From: Pseudomonas sp.
GTDB taxonomy: Bacteria; Pseudomonadota; Gammaproteobacteria; Pseudomonadales; Pseudomonadaceae
Assembly (NCBI RefSeq): GCF_030698175.1
Contig: NZ_JAUYNT010000021.1
Location: 62,001-126,000 of the forward strand
Direction of reading: 5' to 3'
DNA: 64,000 bases
A program made the translations under genes and the position numbers. The notes beneath the pieces are model-generated. The model was given only the letters and a program-made list of their open reading frames with translations, did no database searches and was not told the DNA's origin. This document shows, piece after piece, positions 45,630 to 52,673 of this stretch. Position 1 is the first letter of the stretch; every line of letters begins with the position of its first letter.

Positions 45630-45722
45630 CGGCCGATTATCGCCTGGTGGGTTACGCGGCGCCCGCCTGTCGCAGTGGCTCGGCAAACTCAACTCTGCGC
45701 CGCTAACCCACCCTACAAAAGC
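45630..45722. repeat. Dispersed palindromic repeat (copy of 25925-26012)
   Basis: About 90 bases match 25925-26012: CGGCCGATTATCGCCTGGTG, GGTTACGCGGCGCCCG, then a variable middle, then CTGCGCCGCTAACCCACCCTAC and AAAAGC. It contains GGTGGGTTAC and GTAGGGTGGGTTAG (reverse) arms of the wider palindrome family. Here the CCTAC end is intact. Confidence 0.7.
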
Positions 45723-45804
45723 TCTGTGCGTTATCGACGGGCGATTGCTGCTACATTCAAGGCGCGGCAAATACCTCCAAAACCTCCACCAGAGAGACTT
45801 CGCC

Positions 45805-46173
45805 ATGCTCGGTTACGCCACTATCGGCAGCAATGATCTGCCTAAAGCCAAAGCTTTTTACACCGCACTGCTCGCCGAGATGGGCGCTAAAGTGCTGATG
45901 GACGTTGGTCGTGCGGCCTTCTTCGGTATCGATATGAGCAAGCCGATGCTGGGCATCTGCACTCCCTACAACCAAGAGCCGGCGCAACCCGGCAACGGCA
46001 ATATGGTCGCACTACCGGGCGGCTCCCGCGCAGGCGTGGATAAGCTCTACGCCAAAGCCATCAGCCTCGGCGCCACCGACGAAGGCGCTCCGGGCGAACG
46101 CATGCCGGGCTTCTACGGTGGATACTTTCGCGACCTGGACGGCAACAAGCTGGCCTTCTTTCATATGGGCTAA
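45805..46173 (+). CDS. VOC (glyoxalase/bleomycin-resistance) family protein
   Basis: A 122-residue protein starting at ATG 45805 (MLGYATIGSNDLPKAKAFYTALLAEMGAK) after AGAGAGA; the frame extends upstream but without a start signal. The two beta-alpha-beta-beta-beta modules of the vicinal oxygen chelate fold are visible, ending GGYFRDLDGNKLAFFHMG. Members include glyoxalases, dioxygenases and antibiotic-binding proteins. The exact role is unknown. No operon partner. Confidence 0.88.
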   Translation: MLGYATIGSNDLPKAKAFYTALLAEMGAKVLMDVGRAAFFGIDMSKPMLGICTPYNQEPAQPGNGNMVALPGGSRAGVDKLYAKAISLGATDEGAPGERMPGFYGGYFRDLDGNKLAFFHMG

Positions 46174-46207
46174 GCCGGCCTGTTAACCACGCTGCCAAGC
46201 GGCGTGG

Positions 46208-46699
46208 TTAAGCTTTTTTAGTTATCCAGGCCCAGAGCATTGCACAGTCGATTGGCGCACTGCCGCTCTCATCCGTAACTGTCACTGTCACCCACACCTC
46301 GCCTTTATCCTGCTGCTCGAACGCGACAATCTGCTCGGCCGTCAGGCTGGCCACGGCGGTCAAGCCGCCGACCGCCCGTTTGCGATAGTCCACTTTCAGC
46401 GTCTTGATCAGCGGCAACTTAGTTTCCGGCAGGTTCATGGCGACTAAAAACCCGCTCGCCGACTCGGCCAACAAGGCCATCGCGGCGGCATGCACGCCCT
46501 TGATATGGTTTTGTACCCGGCGGCGATTGGCGATGCTCAGGGTGGCGCGCTGACGGGTCATTTCCTGCACCCGGATGCGCGCGGTGCCGGCCAGTTTGAC
46601 CTGCGCACCGAACAACCAACTCAAGGCCGGCGTGCGCCAAGCGGCGGGCAATTTATTGAGTACAGCAACGATGCGATTAAGGCGATTGGCCACGGCCAT
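46208..46699 (-). CDS. DUF4442 hotdog-fold (PaaI-like thioesterase) protein
   Basis: The 163-residue protein starts at ATG 46699 after GGAGTTGCCC; a TTG two codons upstream overlaps that binding site. The hotdog pattern of DUF4442 proteins is clear: SWLFGAQVKLAGTARIRVQEMTRQRATLSIANRRRVQNHIKGVHAAAMALLAES, then LIKTLKVDYRKRAVGGLTAVASL. These are thought to be acyl-CoA thioesterases or fatty-acyl binding proteins. The catalytic activity is not proven. It is convergent with the VOC gene. Confidence 0.82.
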   Translation of the reverse strand: MAVANRLNRIVAVLNKLPAAWRTPALSWLFGAQVKLAGTARIRVQEMTRQRATLSIANRRRVQNHIKGVHAAAMALLAESASGFLVAMNLPETKLPLIKTLKVDYRKRAVGGLTAVASLTAEQIVAFEQQDKGEVWVTVTVTDESGSAPIDCAMLWAWITKKA

Positions 46700-46845
46700 G
46701 GGCAACTCCAGAACGGCGCTTAGAGGCCGCCGGAGTCTGCCACAGCCGGTGCATGGCGCTTAGGGCCGAACCGCCAACCGCCTGGGCAGTTCGGCCAACT
46801 CAGGGCAGCCGTTAGTGGCAAAAAATCGCCAGCCTATTGCGACCT

Positions 46846-46909
46846 GTAGGAGCCAGCTTGCTGGCGATGCTTGTTGCGACGAGTGGATCGCCAGCAAGCT
46901 GGCTCCTAC
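46846..46909. repeat. REP pair: perfect 23-bp inverted repeat
   Basis: The arm starting GTAGGAGCCAGCTTGCTGGC (46846-46868) is exactly complementary to 46887-46909. Each arm is itself palindromic (CCAGCTTGCTGG). This is the classic Pseudomonas REP sequence, arranged head to head as a REPIN. It lies between two convergently or divergently placed genes and probably spread with a RAYT transposase located elsewhere. Confidence 0.85.
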
Positions 46910-46944
46910 GAAAAGCGCCACGCCTAACGGCTGTCGGACTGACC

Positions 46945-47577
46945 TTAATGCTTAGCCGCTGCCGGCGCGGCAACCGCTGGCGTCGGTGCCACAACCGGCA
47001 CTACCGCGACTGGCGCCTGGCCTTTGGCCCATTGCTGAATCTCAGTGCTGCGCACCTTGCTGGTGGCCACCGACTTGTTCAGCGCCTCGGTGTAGTACTC
47101 CAACCAGGTGCGCGAACCCGGCAGCATATAGGCCAGATCACGCATGCCCACTTGCAGGGTCAGCATCACCTGTTGGAAATCCTTCTCCTGGCCAAGCAGG
47201 GTTTTCGCCAACTGCTCGACCGTGCCCGGATCTTGGGTCGGCTTGAGAATGCCGGCCAGATTGCCGGTTTGCTGCTGGGCCACTTGCGCCAGTTGCGCCT
47301 CTTGTTTGTGTAACTGCTCCTGCTGCGTGCTGAGGTCGCCTTGCACCTCGTGTAGCTGCTTTTTCAATTCTTCGATCTGTGCTGCGGTTTCATCCACGGG
47401 GTCACTGCTCATCAGGTTGACGCTTTGCACTATCACCGTCACCAGCACTATGACCAGCACCACCACGGCCAAGCCGAACAGAATTAGCCGGTTAACCTTG
47501 GCGGATTTTTCCAGCAGGTGCAGGCGCTCCGCGTCGCTCAGGACGGCATCGCCACTCGGTTCAGATTCGCTTTTCAT
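46945..47577 (-). CDS. Membrane-anchored coiled-coil protein, unknown function
   Basis: The 210-residue protein starts at ATG 47577 (MKSESEPSGDAVLSDAERLHLLEKSAKVNR). One membrane helix spans about 31-55 (LILFGLAVVVLVIVLVTVIVQ). A Gln/Glu-rich coiled coil follows (EETAAQ-like region 64-105), then a helical domain (LAKTLLGQEKDFQQVMLTLQVGMRDLAYMLPGSRTWLEYYTEALNKSVATSKVRSTEIQQWA) and an Ala/Pro/Val tail. It is probably an inner-membrane protein with a periplasmic coiled coil. I do not recognise the family. Confidence 0.8.
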   Translation of the reverse strand: MKSESEPSGDAVLSDAERLHLLEKSAKVNRLILFGLAVVVLVIVLVTVIVQSVNLMSSDPVDETAAQIEELKKQLHEVQGDLSTQQEQLHKQEAQLAQVAQQQTGNLAGILKPTQDPGTVEQLAKTLLGQEKDFQQVMLTLQVGMRDLAYMLPGSRTWLEYYTEALNKSVATSKVRSTEIQQWAKGQAPVAVVPVVAPTPAVAAPAAAKH

Positions 47578-47657
47578 GCTGCATTCCCATCCGCCTAGTC
47601 GCCACACTCATAACTGATTATATCGACCATAGCAGCAAATCCCTGAGCCCTGCGAAT

Positions 47658-47715
47658 AGGGTCTGTTGCCGTTTCATCGCGAGCCGCGTTGCCGCGAGAA
47701 ATGGCAACAGACCCT
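47658..47715. repeat. 58-bp palindromic element
   Basis: AGGGTCTGTTGCC (47658) and GGCAACAGACCCT (ending 47715) are perfect 13-base arms. Pairing continues inward through TTTC/GAAA and CGCG/CGCG with small bulges. It lies between divergent genes, upstream of the SMI1 gene. It looks like a small non-autonomous repeat. Confidence 0.7.
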
Positions 47716-47833
47716 GGCCATTCTCGGCCGTGGGCGGGCGAGCCTGTTAAACTCTGTCGCCATACTGCCAGCGCAGTTTCCCGGCGCTCCGTAACCCGCT
47801 ATTAAAGTCGCTTTTCGACTGGAGACTCAGGCC

Positions 47834-48241
47834 TTGGAAGAAGTCATCGAACAACTGCGTGAACTCAACGAAACCGTGCCGGTGCCGCTGGAATTACCCG
47901 AAGAAGAAGTGCTGGTCGAGATTCAAGAACAGCTGCTGATTCACCTGCCGTTTGAGCTGCGCGAGTTTCTGCTCAAGGTCAGCGACGTGGTCTACGGCCA
48001 CCTCGAGCCCGTCACCGCCAGCGACCCGCAATCGCACACCTACCTGCCGGAAGTCACCGCCACCGCCTGGAGCCTGGGCGTGCCGCGCGACCTGGTGCCG
48101 ATCTGCCAAGACGGCGACGACTACTACGTGGTCAGTGTCGAAGGCGAAGTCACCCTATGGTCCGGCGCCGAAGCCGAACTGACCGACGAGACCTGGGACT
48201 CGGTCTGGCACTGGGCCCGCGACGTGTGGCTGGAGAGCTGA
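47834..48241 (+). CDS. SMI1/KNR4 family protein
   Basis: The 135-residue acidic protein starts at TTG 47834, nine bases after GGAGAC. The SMI1/KNR4 pattern is visible: LPFELREFLLKVSDVVYGHLEP, then WSLGVPRDLVPICQDGDDYYVVSVEGEVTLWSG and ending TWDSVWHWARDVWLES. Some members are immunity proteins for polymorphic toxins, but no toxin gene is adjacent, and a housekeeping copy of this size is common in Pseudomonas. The role is unknown. Confidence 0.85.
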   Translation: MEEVIEQLRELNETVPVPLELPEEEVLVEIQEQLLIHLPFELREFLLKVSDVVYGHLEPVTASDPQSHTYLPEVTATAWSLGVPRDLVPICQDGDDYYVVSVEGEVTLWSGAEAELTDETWDSVWHWARDVWLES

Positions 48242-48280
48242 GTTTTTAGCTAAAGCCCCGACTCAACAGGCCGTGTGAAA

Positions 48281-48485
48281 GGCGATGTTCTAGTTATGCG
48301 TTGTGCAGGTTGCAGCTTTTGTAGGAGGGGCTTTAGGACCCACATGGATGTGGGAAATGCAGCGAGCCGTATGGAACGGCTGCTGCCCGCGACCGCTTCG
48401 CCACAGCGCGCGCTGACACACCGCAAAGCATCGCGGATAAATCCGCTCCTACATTTGGCGCTCAACAGGTAATGGGGACAGAGAC
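48281..48485. mobile_element. MITE-like element, fourth copy
   Basis: The left end GGCGATGTTCTAGTTATGCG (then TTGTGCAGG) and the complement of the right end, CTCTGTCCCCATTACCTGTTG, fit the terminal repeats of the elements at 16793, 18138 and 24934. The core is a diverged GTAGGAGGGGCTTTAG / ATCCGCTCCTAC palindrome. The element ends exactly at the stop codon of the kinase gene on the - strand. No target duplication is visible. Confidence 0.5.
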
Positions 48486-49178
48486 TCAAGGCAGATAGAT
48501 GCGCAACTCGCCACCGCCCAAGGGCGCGCCGTTGCGGATTTCGATGTGGCCGCACACGCCATTGCGCTCATGCAGGGCGGCGATACGGCCAGCGAAGTAC
48601 AGCCCCAGGCCGGTACTGCCGGTGCTGTGATTGAGGCTAAGGACATAGTCCGATTGCTCAGCGAGCATGGCCGCCGGGTAGCCCGCACCGTCGTCGCAGA
48701 TCGCCAGCACCAGCACGCCCTGCTCTTCCCAGGCGCGCACCAACAGCTCTTGGCGGGCATAGCGGATCGAGTTGGTGATGATATTGGCCACCACCGAGGC
48801 CAATAACTCCTGATCGAAAAAGCCCATCAAACCGAACTCTGCGACCTCGCAACGGGCGCTGATATGCCGGCTCTGCAGCACCTCCTGATGGCGCGCCAAC
48901 TGGGCTTGGATAAAGTCTTCCAGCTCATGATAAGCAGGGCGCAATGGCAGCTGGTTGATGCCCAGTTTGTACAGCCCCAGCAGTTGCACCAGCATGCCGT
49001 TGAGGCGGGCGAACTCGTACTCGATGATGCCGTGTTCACGGCTGTGCAGCAGCGCCGGCGGCAGCTGTGTCAACCATTGGCTATGGGTCTGGATCAACAG
49101 GGCCAGGGAGTTTTTCATGTCATGCACGGTGGAGGCGATCACCGTGGAAAACTCCAACCCCGGGCGCTCCTCACTCAT
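48486..49178 (-). CDS. Small soluble sensor histidine kinase
   Basis: The 230-residue protein starts at ATG 49178 inside the end of the upstream regulator gene. It has a HisKA-like helix pair with STVHDMKNSLALLIQTHSQW (H19) and an ATPase domain with ASVVANIITNSIRYARQEL, CDDGAGYPAAML and GSTGLGLYFAGRIAALHE. There is no membrane helix or sensor domain, so it probably receives input from a partner. It is translationally coupled to the TPR response regulator. Confidence 0.88.
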   Translation of the reverse strand: MSEERPGLEFSTVIASTVHDMKNSLALLIQTHSQWLTQLPPALLHSREHGIIEYEFARLNGMLVQLLGLYKLGINQLPLRPAYHELEDFIQAQLARHQEVLQSRHISARCEVAEFGLMGFFDQELLASVVANIITNSIRYARQELLVRAWEEQGVLVLAICDDGAGYPAAMLAEQSDYVLSLNHSTGSTGLGLYFAGRIAALHERNGVCGHIEIRNGAPLGGGELRIYLP

Positions 49179-50778
49179 CGCCAAAGGCCTTGTGCCGCAG
49201 CTTTTGGTAGCGGGCAAAACGTGGATCGTTCTCCGGCATGATCCGCACCGCCGCCAGGCACGCCCGACACTCTTCGAGCAGCGCCGGTTCTAGCTGCTCG
49301 CCCCCCAGGCGCAGTAACGACTGGGCGGTATTGAGTGCAATGCTGATGTTTTTCGGCTGCAGCGCCAGGGCCGCGCGAAAATGCTCCAGGGCCTGGCCGT
49401 GCTCGCCTTGCTGGTAGCTGCGCACGCCTTGGCGATTGCGCTCCAGCGCTTGCAGGCCACTGCCGAGGATGGCCGGGTCGCTGGTTTGCAGGGCAATGCC
49501 CTGCATCACCGCCGGGTCATCGCCGTAGATCTCGACGCAGTTTTTCAGCAAGGTATCACTGGCTCCGGGTTGCCCCAGCTCACGCAACTGACTGGCCACC
49601 GCCATGGCCGTCTCGGCGGAGAAAAACGACTGCAAGTCGCCCAACCGGGCCACGGCTTCTTCGGTGAGTTTCTTGGCTTGGGCGGCATCGCCGGACAGTA
49701 CCAGGCTGCTGGCATGGGCCAGGCGCGCGCGCACCTGCACCGCCTGGTCGGCGCTGTAGGTTTTTTGCAATTCACTGATGGTCTGGTTGATGTCCTGCTG
49801 CAAGCGTTTATCCAGACTGCCATCGACCGCTTGGCCGGTGAGGGCCTGGGTCAGCCCGAGGTAGTTTTCCGGGTTCTTGAAGCTGGAGGTGCGGCCCTGC
49901 TCCACCGCCTGCCGAAAAGCCTTGGAGGCGATACTGAAATCATCGTTTTCCAGCGCCAGCTTGCCCAGCTGCATCTGCCGACGAATGGCCATCGGCGACA
50001 GCTTCACGGCCTCCTCCAGCAAGCCTTGCGCGCGCTGGCCCTCACCCTGCGCCGCCAGCACGGCGGCCAGGCCATCGTAGAGCCCGGGCAACAGCGGAAA
50101 GCTTTTTAACGCCTGCTCATACACTTGCTGGGCGCGCGGCAGTTGCCCACGCGCCTGCAGCAAACTGCCCATGGCCGTACAGGCCCAGGGCATGGCGCGG
50201 TCGGCCAACACCGCAGTGAGCAGTTTCTCCAACTCATCGAGGCGACCCAATTCGCGCAGGGCGCCGGCTTGGTAACGCAGGCACAGCGACGCATAGCGTT
50301 GGTCTTGCTGACTTAGGCTGGCGCACGCGGCCAACACCGCCGTCGGGTCTTGCTTATCGAGGGCCTGCAAAATCGGCTGCAGGGCGCTTTTGCGCTCCAG
50401 CAACTTATCCAGCCGCTGGCTCAGGCTGGCGCGGTTGAACGGCTTGGTCAGGTAGGCGTCCGGCTCATGCTCCAGGGCGCTGAGCACCATGGCCTGGCTG
50501 CTCTCGGCGGTGACCATAACGAAAATGCACTGGTGACTGATCAGCTTGCCGATCAGCAACTCCTCCAGCACCTGCTGGCCGTTCTTGCCGGCACCGAGGT
50601 TGTAGTCATGCAGGATGATGTCGTAGCGCTTGTGCCGGCACAGGCTCAGGGCGTCTTCGCCGCGGTCGGCCATGTCCACGTCCTTGGCGCCCAGCTCGCG
50701 CAGCATGGCTTTGAGCGAGGTGCGGAAGTCGGAAAAGTCATCGACGATCAGAAAGCGCTTGTGGCTGTAATCGAGCAT
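49171..50778 (-). CDS. Response regulator with TPR repeats
   Basis: The 535-residue protein joins a receiver domain (residues 1-125; D58 in LHDYNLGAGKNG, K112 in LTKPF) to a long array of TPR-type helical hairpins (about 145-500; examples AMGSLLQARGQLPRAQQVYEQAL, GLYDGLAAVLAAQGEGQRAQGLLEEAVKLSP, YQQGEHGQALEHFRAALALQPKNISIALNTAQSLL). It has no DNA-binding or enzyme domain, so it should act by protein-protein contact. AAGGATC precedes the start at good spacing. It forms an operon with the small kinase gene. Confidence 0.9.
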   Translation of the reverse strand: MLDYSHKRFLIVDDFSDFRTSLKAMLRELGAKDVDMADRGEDALSLCRHKRYDIILHDYNLGAGKNGQQVLEELLIGKLISHQCIFVMVTAESSQAMVLSALEHEPDAYLTKPFNRASLSQRLDKLLERKSALQPILQALDKQDPTAVLAACASLSQQDQRYASLCLRYQAGALRELGRLDELEKLLTAVLADRAMPWACTAMGSLLQARGQLPRAQQVYEQALKSFPLLPGLYDGLAAVLAAQGEGQRAQGLLEEAVKLSPMAIRRQMQLGKLALENDDFSIASKAFRQAVEQGRTSSFKNPENYLGLTQALTGQAVDGSLDKRLQQDINQTISELQKTYSADQAVQVRARLAHASSLVLSGDAAQAKKLTEEAVARLGDLQSFFSAETAMAVASQLRELGQPGASDTLLKNCVEIYGDDPAVMQGIALQTSDPAILGSGLQALERNRQGVRSYQQGEHGQALEHFRAALALQPKNISIALNTAQSLLRLGGEQLEPALLEECRACLAAVRIMPENDPRFARYQKLRHKAFGDE

Positions 50779-50851
50779 CGAACAGATCCTTGCTTGATAA
50801 AGAGTCCAGTACAGCCAGTGTAGTTAGCCAATCCCGGCCTGCCTGATCACC

Positions 50852-51514
50852 TCAGCGGACCCGCGCCGTTTCAGCCCCCAAACTGAGCAAATTGAGCAGG
50901 AACTGGCCGAAGTAATTCAGGTCCTGCTCGATGGCCGCCCGCGCCGCTTTGGCGTCGCCGGCCTGCAGGGCTTTGAGGCAATCGCCGTGGAAGTCATTCA
51001 GCCGTAACGACAGATCGGCTTCGGTAAACAGGCGGTTGAAGAAGGGTCCGACTTGCAGCCATAACGACTCGATCAGCCGTAGCAACACCGGATTGCCGCA
51101 AGCGTGGTAAAGCGTCAGGTGGAACTGGCTGTTGTTACTCAGATAGGCCTGCACGTCGCGTTGTTCGAGGGCGGTTTCCATGCGCTCGATGCAGCCTTGC
51201 AAGCGCTCGAGTTCAGCCGGGCTGATGCGCGCGGCGGCCAGTTCCACAGCCAGGCCTTCGAGGTTGATGCGCACCGGCAGCAACTGCTCGAAGCGCTCAC
51301 GGGTCATCGCCGGCACCCGCAACGAACGCTGCGGTTCGCCCTCCAGGGCGCCTTCGGCCACCAGGCGCTGCAAGGCCGCACGCACCGGCATCGGGCTGGT
51401 GCCCCAGGTGGCGGCCAGATCGCGGATTTTCAGCCGTTCACCGGGCTGGAAGCGCCCGCTCAACAGACCGGCGCGAATGTTTTGGTAGAGCTGTTCTTGC
51501 AGGTTATCGGCCAT
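50852..51514 (-). CDS. GntR/FCD family transcriptional regulator
   Basis: The 220-residue protein has an N-terminal GntR winged helix (LYQNIRAGLLSGRFQPGERLKIRDLAATWGTSPMPVRAALQRLVAEGAL) and a C-terminal FCD ligand domain (LEGLAVELAAARISPAELERLQGCIERME, QFHLTLYHACGNPVLLRLIESLW, FHGDCLKALQAGDAKAARAAIEQDL) with the histidines expected for metal binding. It probably regulates the adjacent SDR and aminotransferase genes through the TGTGATCACA sites at 52564 and 52627. Its start follows a 19-codon frame with only one codon between. Confidence 0.92.
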   Translation of the reverse strand: MADNLQEQLYQNIRAGLLSGRFQPGERLKIRDLAATWGTSPMPVRAALQRLVAEGALEGEPQRSLRVPAMTRERFEQLLPVRINLEGLAVELAAARISPAELERLQGCIERMETALEQRDVQAYLSNNSQFHLTLYHACGNPVLLRLIESLWLQVGPFFNRLFTEADLSLRLNDFHGDCLKALQAGDAKAARAAIEQDLNYFGQFLLNLLSLGAETARVR

Positions 51515-51517
51515 GGC

Positions 51518-51577
51518 TTAGCAATCCCCAAATGGCGGAGCGGGCAGTTGGGCGAGGGTCAACGAGCAGTTGTGCAT
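51518..51577 (-). CDS. 19-codon leader frame in front of the GntR gene
   Basis: ATG at 51577 has a near-ideal ribosome-binding site (GGAGA, seven bases before). The frame encodes MHNCSLTLAQLPAPPFGDC and stops with TAA, after which GCC and then the regulator's ATG follow in the same frame. It is the only good ribosome-binding site here, so the regulator is probably translated by reinitiation. It could be a leader peptide or the leftover start of a longer gene. Confidence 0.45.
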   Translation of the reverse strand: MHNCSLTLAQLPAPPFGDC

Positions 51578-51615
51578 GGGATTTCTCCGGGTGACGAGCG
51601 AATATTTGAGCGAGT

Positions 51616-51775
51616 CGTAGGTTGGGTTAGGCGCGTATCGGCAAGCCGCGATGCCGCAGGTTTCGGAGCGCCGTAACCCAACTGGGTTGTAGCTGTTGCC
51701 GGCGTTGCGTTGGGTTACGCAGCGCTCGAATAATGGGTTGGTTTGCAGTTGTTTGCAGCCGCTGCCCAACCTACG
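51616..51775. repeat. CGTAGGTTGGG palindrome cluster
   Basis: CGTAGGTTGGG (51616) and CCCAACCTACG (ending 51775) form outer arms, with GTAACCCAAC and GTTGGGTTAC inside. The right arm contains the stop codon (TAG) of the SDR gene on the - strand. The structure matches the one between pstB and phoU. Confidence 0.7.
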
Positions 51776-52550
51776 GAGCCTTATTCTCAATTAAACAATT
51801 ACCGCCATCGACGATCAGAACCTCGCCGGTAATGTAACTGGCTTCCGGCGAGGCCAGAAACGCCACCGCCGCCGCGACTTCTTCCGGCCGTCCGGCGCGG
51901 CCAATCGGGGTGTAGGTGCCGGCATGCCGCTCTTCTGCGGTGGAGGAGCCGGTGGCGATCCAGCCCGGCGCCACGCTGTTGACGGTGATGCCCTGTTTGC
52001 CGACTTCCAGGGCCAGGCTCATGTTCAGTCCCAGCAGCGCCGCCTTGGCCGCGCTGTAGGCCGACTCGCCGGGGTTACTGCCACGGGTGCCGGTGGTCGA
52101 GCTGATATGCACGATGCGCCCGTAGCCACGGGCTTTCATCCCCGGCAACAGGGCGCGGGTGAGCAGAAAGGCGCTGGTCAGGTTGCGCGCCAGCGACAGG
52201 TTCCAGGTGGCCAGATCCATGTCCGCCACCTCGGCAAACGGCTCTGGGCTGCCCTGCATGGCCATGCCGGCGTTATTCACCAGAATGTCGATATGGCCAA
52301 ACTGCGCCAAGGCCCAGGCGGCCAACTCGGCCACCTGCGCTTCGTCGGTCAAATCCGCCGGCATGGCGCGGGCGTCTATACCTTCAGCTTGCAACTCGGC
52401 GGCGCGCTGGTGAATCCGCGCGCTGCTGGCGGTGAGCAATACGCGCACGCCTTCGCGGCCCAGCCGGCGGGCGATGGCCAGACCGATGCCACTGTCACTG
52501 CCGGCGCCACTGACCAGCGCGACCTGATCCTGCCAGATTGAAGTTGTCAT
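51771..52550 (-). CDS. SDR family oxidoreductase
   Basis: The 259-residue protein starts at ATG 52550 (seven bases after GGAG); an ATG two codons upstream is too close to that site. The nucleotide-binding loop SGAGSDSGIGLAIA, NNAG in ILVNNAGMAMQ, the catalytic S and YSAAK, and the ending YITGEVLIVDGGNCL mark a classical short-chain dehydrogenase (FabG-like). It lies between the GntR gene and a divergent aminotransferase gene. Substrate unknown, probably an amino-alcohol or hydroxy-acid intermediate of the cluster. Confidence 0.9.
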   Translation of the reverse strand: MTTSIWQDQVALVSGAGSDSGIGLAIARRLGREGVRVLLTASSARIHQRAAELQAEGIDARAMPADLTDEAQVAELAAWALAQFGHIDILVNNAGMAMQGSPEPFAEVADMDLATWNLSLARNLTSAFLLTRALLPGMKARGYGRIVHISSTTGTRGSNPGESAYSAAKAALLGLNMSLALEVGKQGITVNSVAPGWIATGSSTAEERHAGTYTPIGRAGRPEEVAAAVAFLASPEASYITGEVLIVDGGNCLIENKAP

Positions 52551-52563
52551 ACTCATGCTCCAA

Positions 52564-52573
52564 TGTGATCACA
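52564..52573. promoter_or_regulatory. Operator TGTGATCACA at the SDR start
   Basis: A perfect 10-base palindrome, extended to ATGTGATCACAAA, lies just before the ribosome-binding site of the SDR gene. An identical site is at 52627. Palindromes with a GT...AC core of this size are typical for GntR/FCD regulators, and such a regulator gene is next door. Confidence 0.7.
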
Positions 52574-52616
52574 AAGTTAGGCGCATCTTAGCAAAAAACC
52601 GCTAATCCGCCAGCTA

Positions 52617-52645
52617 TTGACAGTTATGTGATCACAAATAAGAAT
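52617..52645 (+). promoter_or_regulatory. Promoter with embedded operator before the aminotransferase gene
   Basis: TTGACA (52617-52622), a 17-base spacer and AAGAAT (52640-52645) form a good sigma-70 promoter. The spacer contains TGTGATCACA (52627-52636), so a bound repressor would block RNA polymerase directly. The start codon of the aminotransferase is 29 bases further on. Confidence 0.7.
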
Positions 52646-52673
52646 GTGCACAAATTCGAACGAGGCGTTCAAC

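Noticed and set aside
47834..48241. SMI1/KNR4 protein as an immunity gene of a toxin system
   Set aside because: No toxin, effector or secretion gene is adjacent; the neighbours are a repeat and an ordinary two-component pair.
52564..52636. CRP/Vfr sites
   Set aside because: A Vfr site needs TGTGA and TCACA six bases apart. Here the halves abut (TGTGATCACA), which fits a GntR operator.
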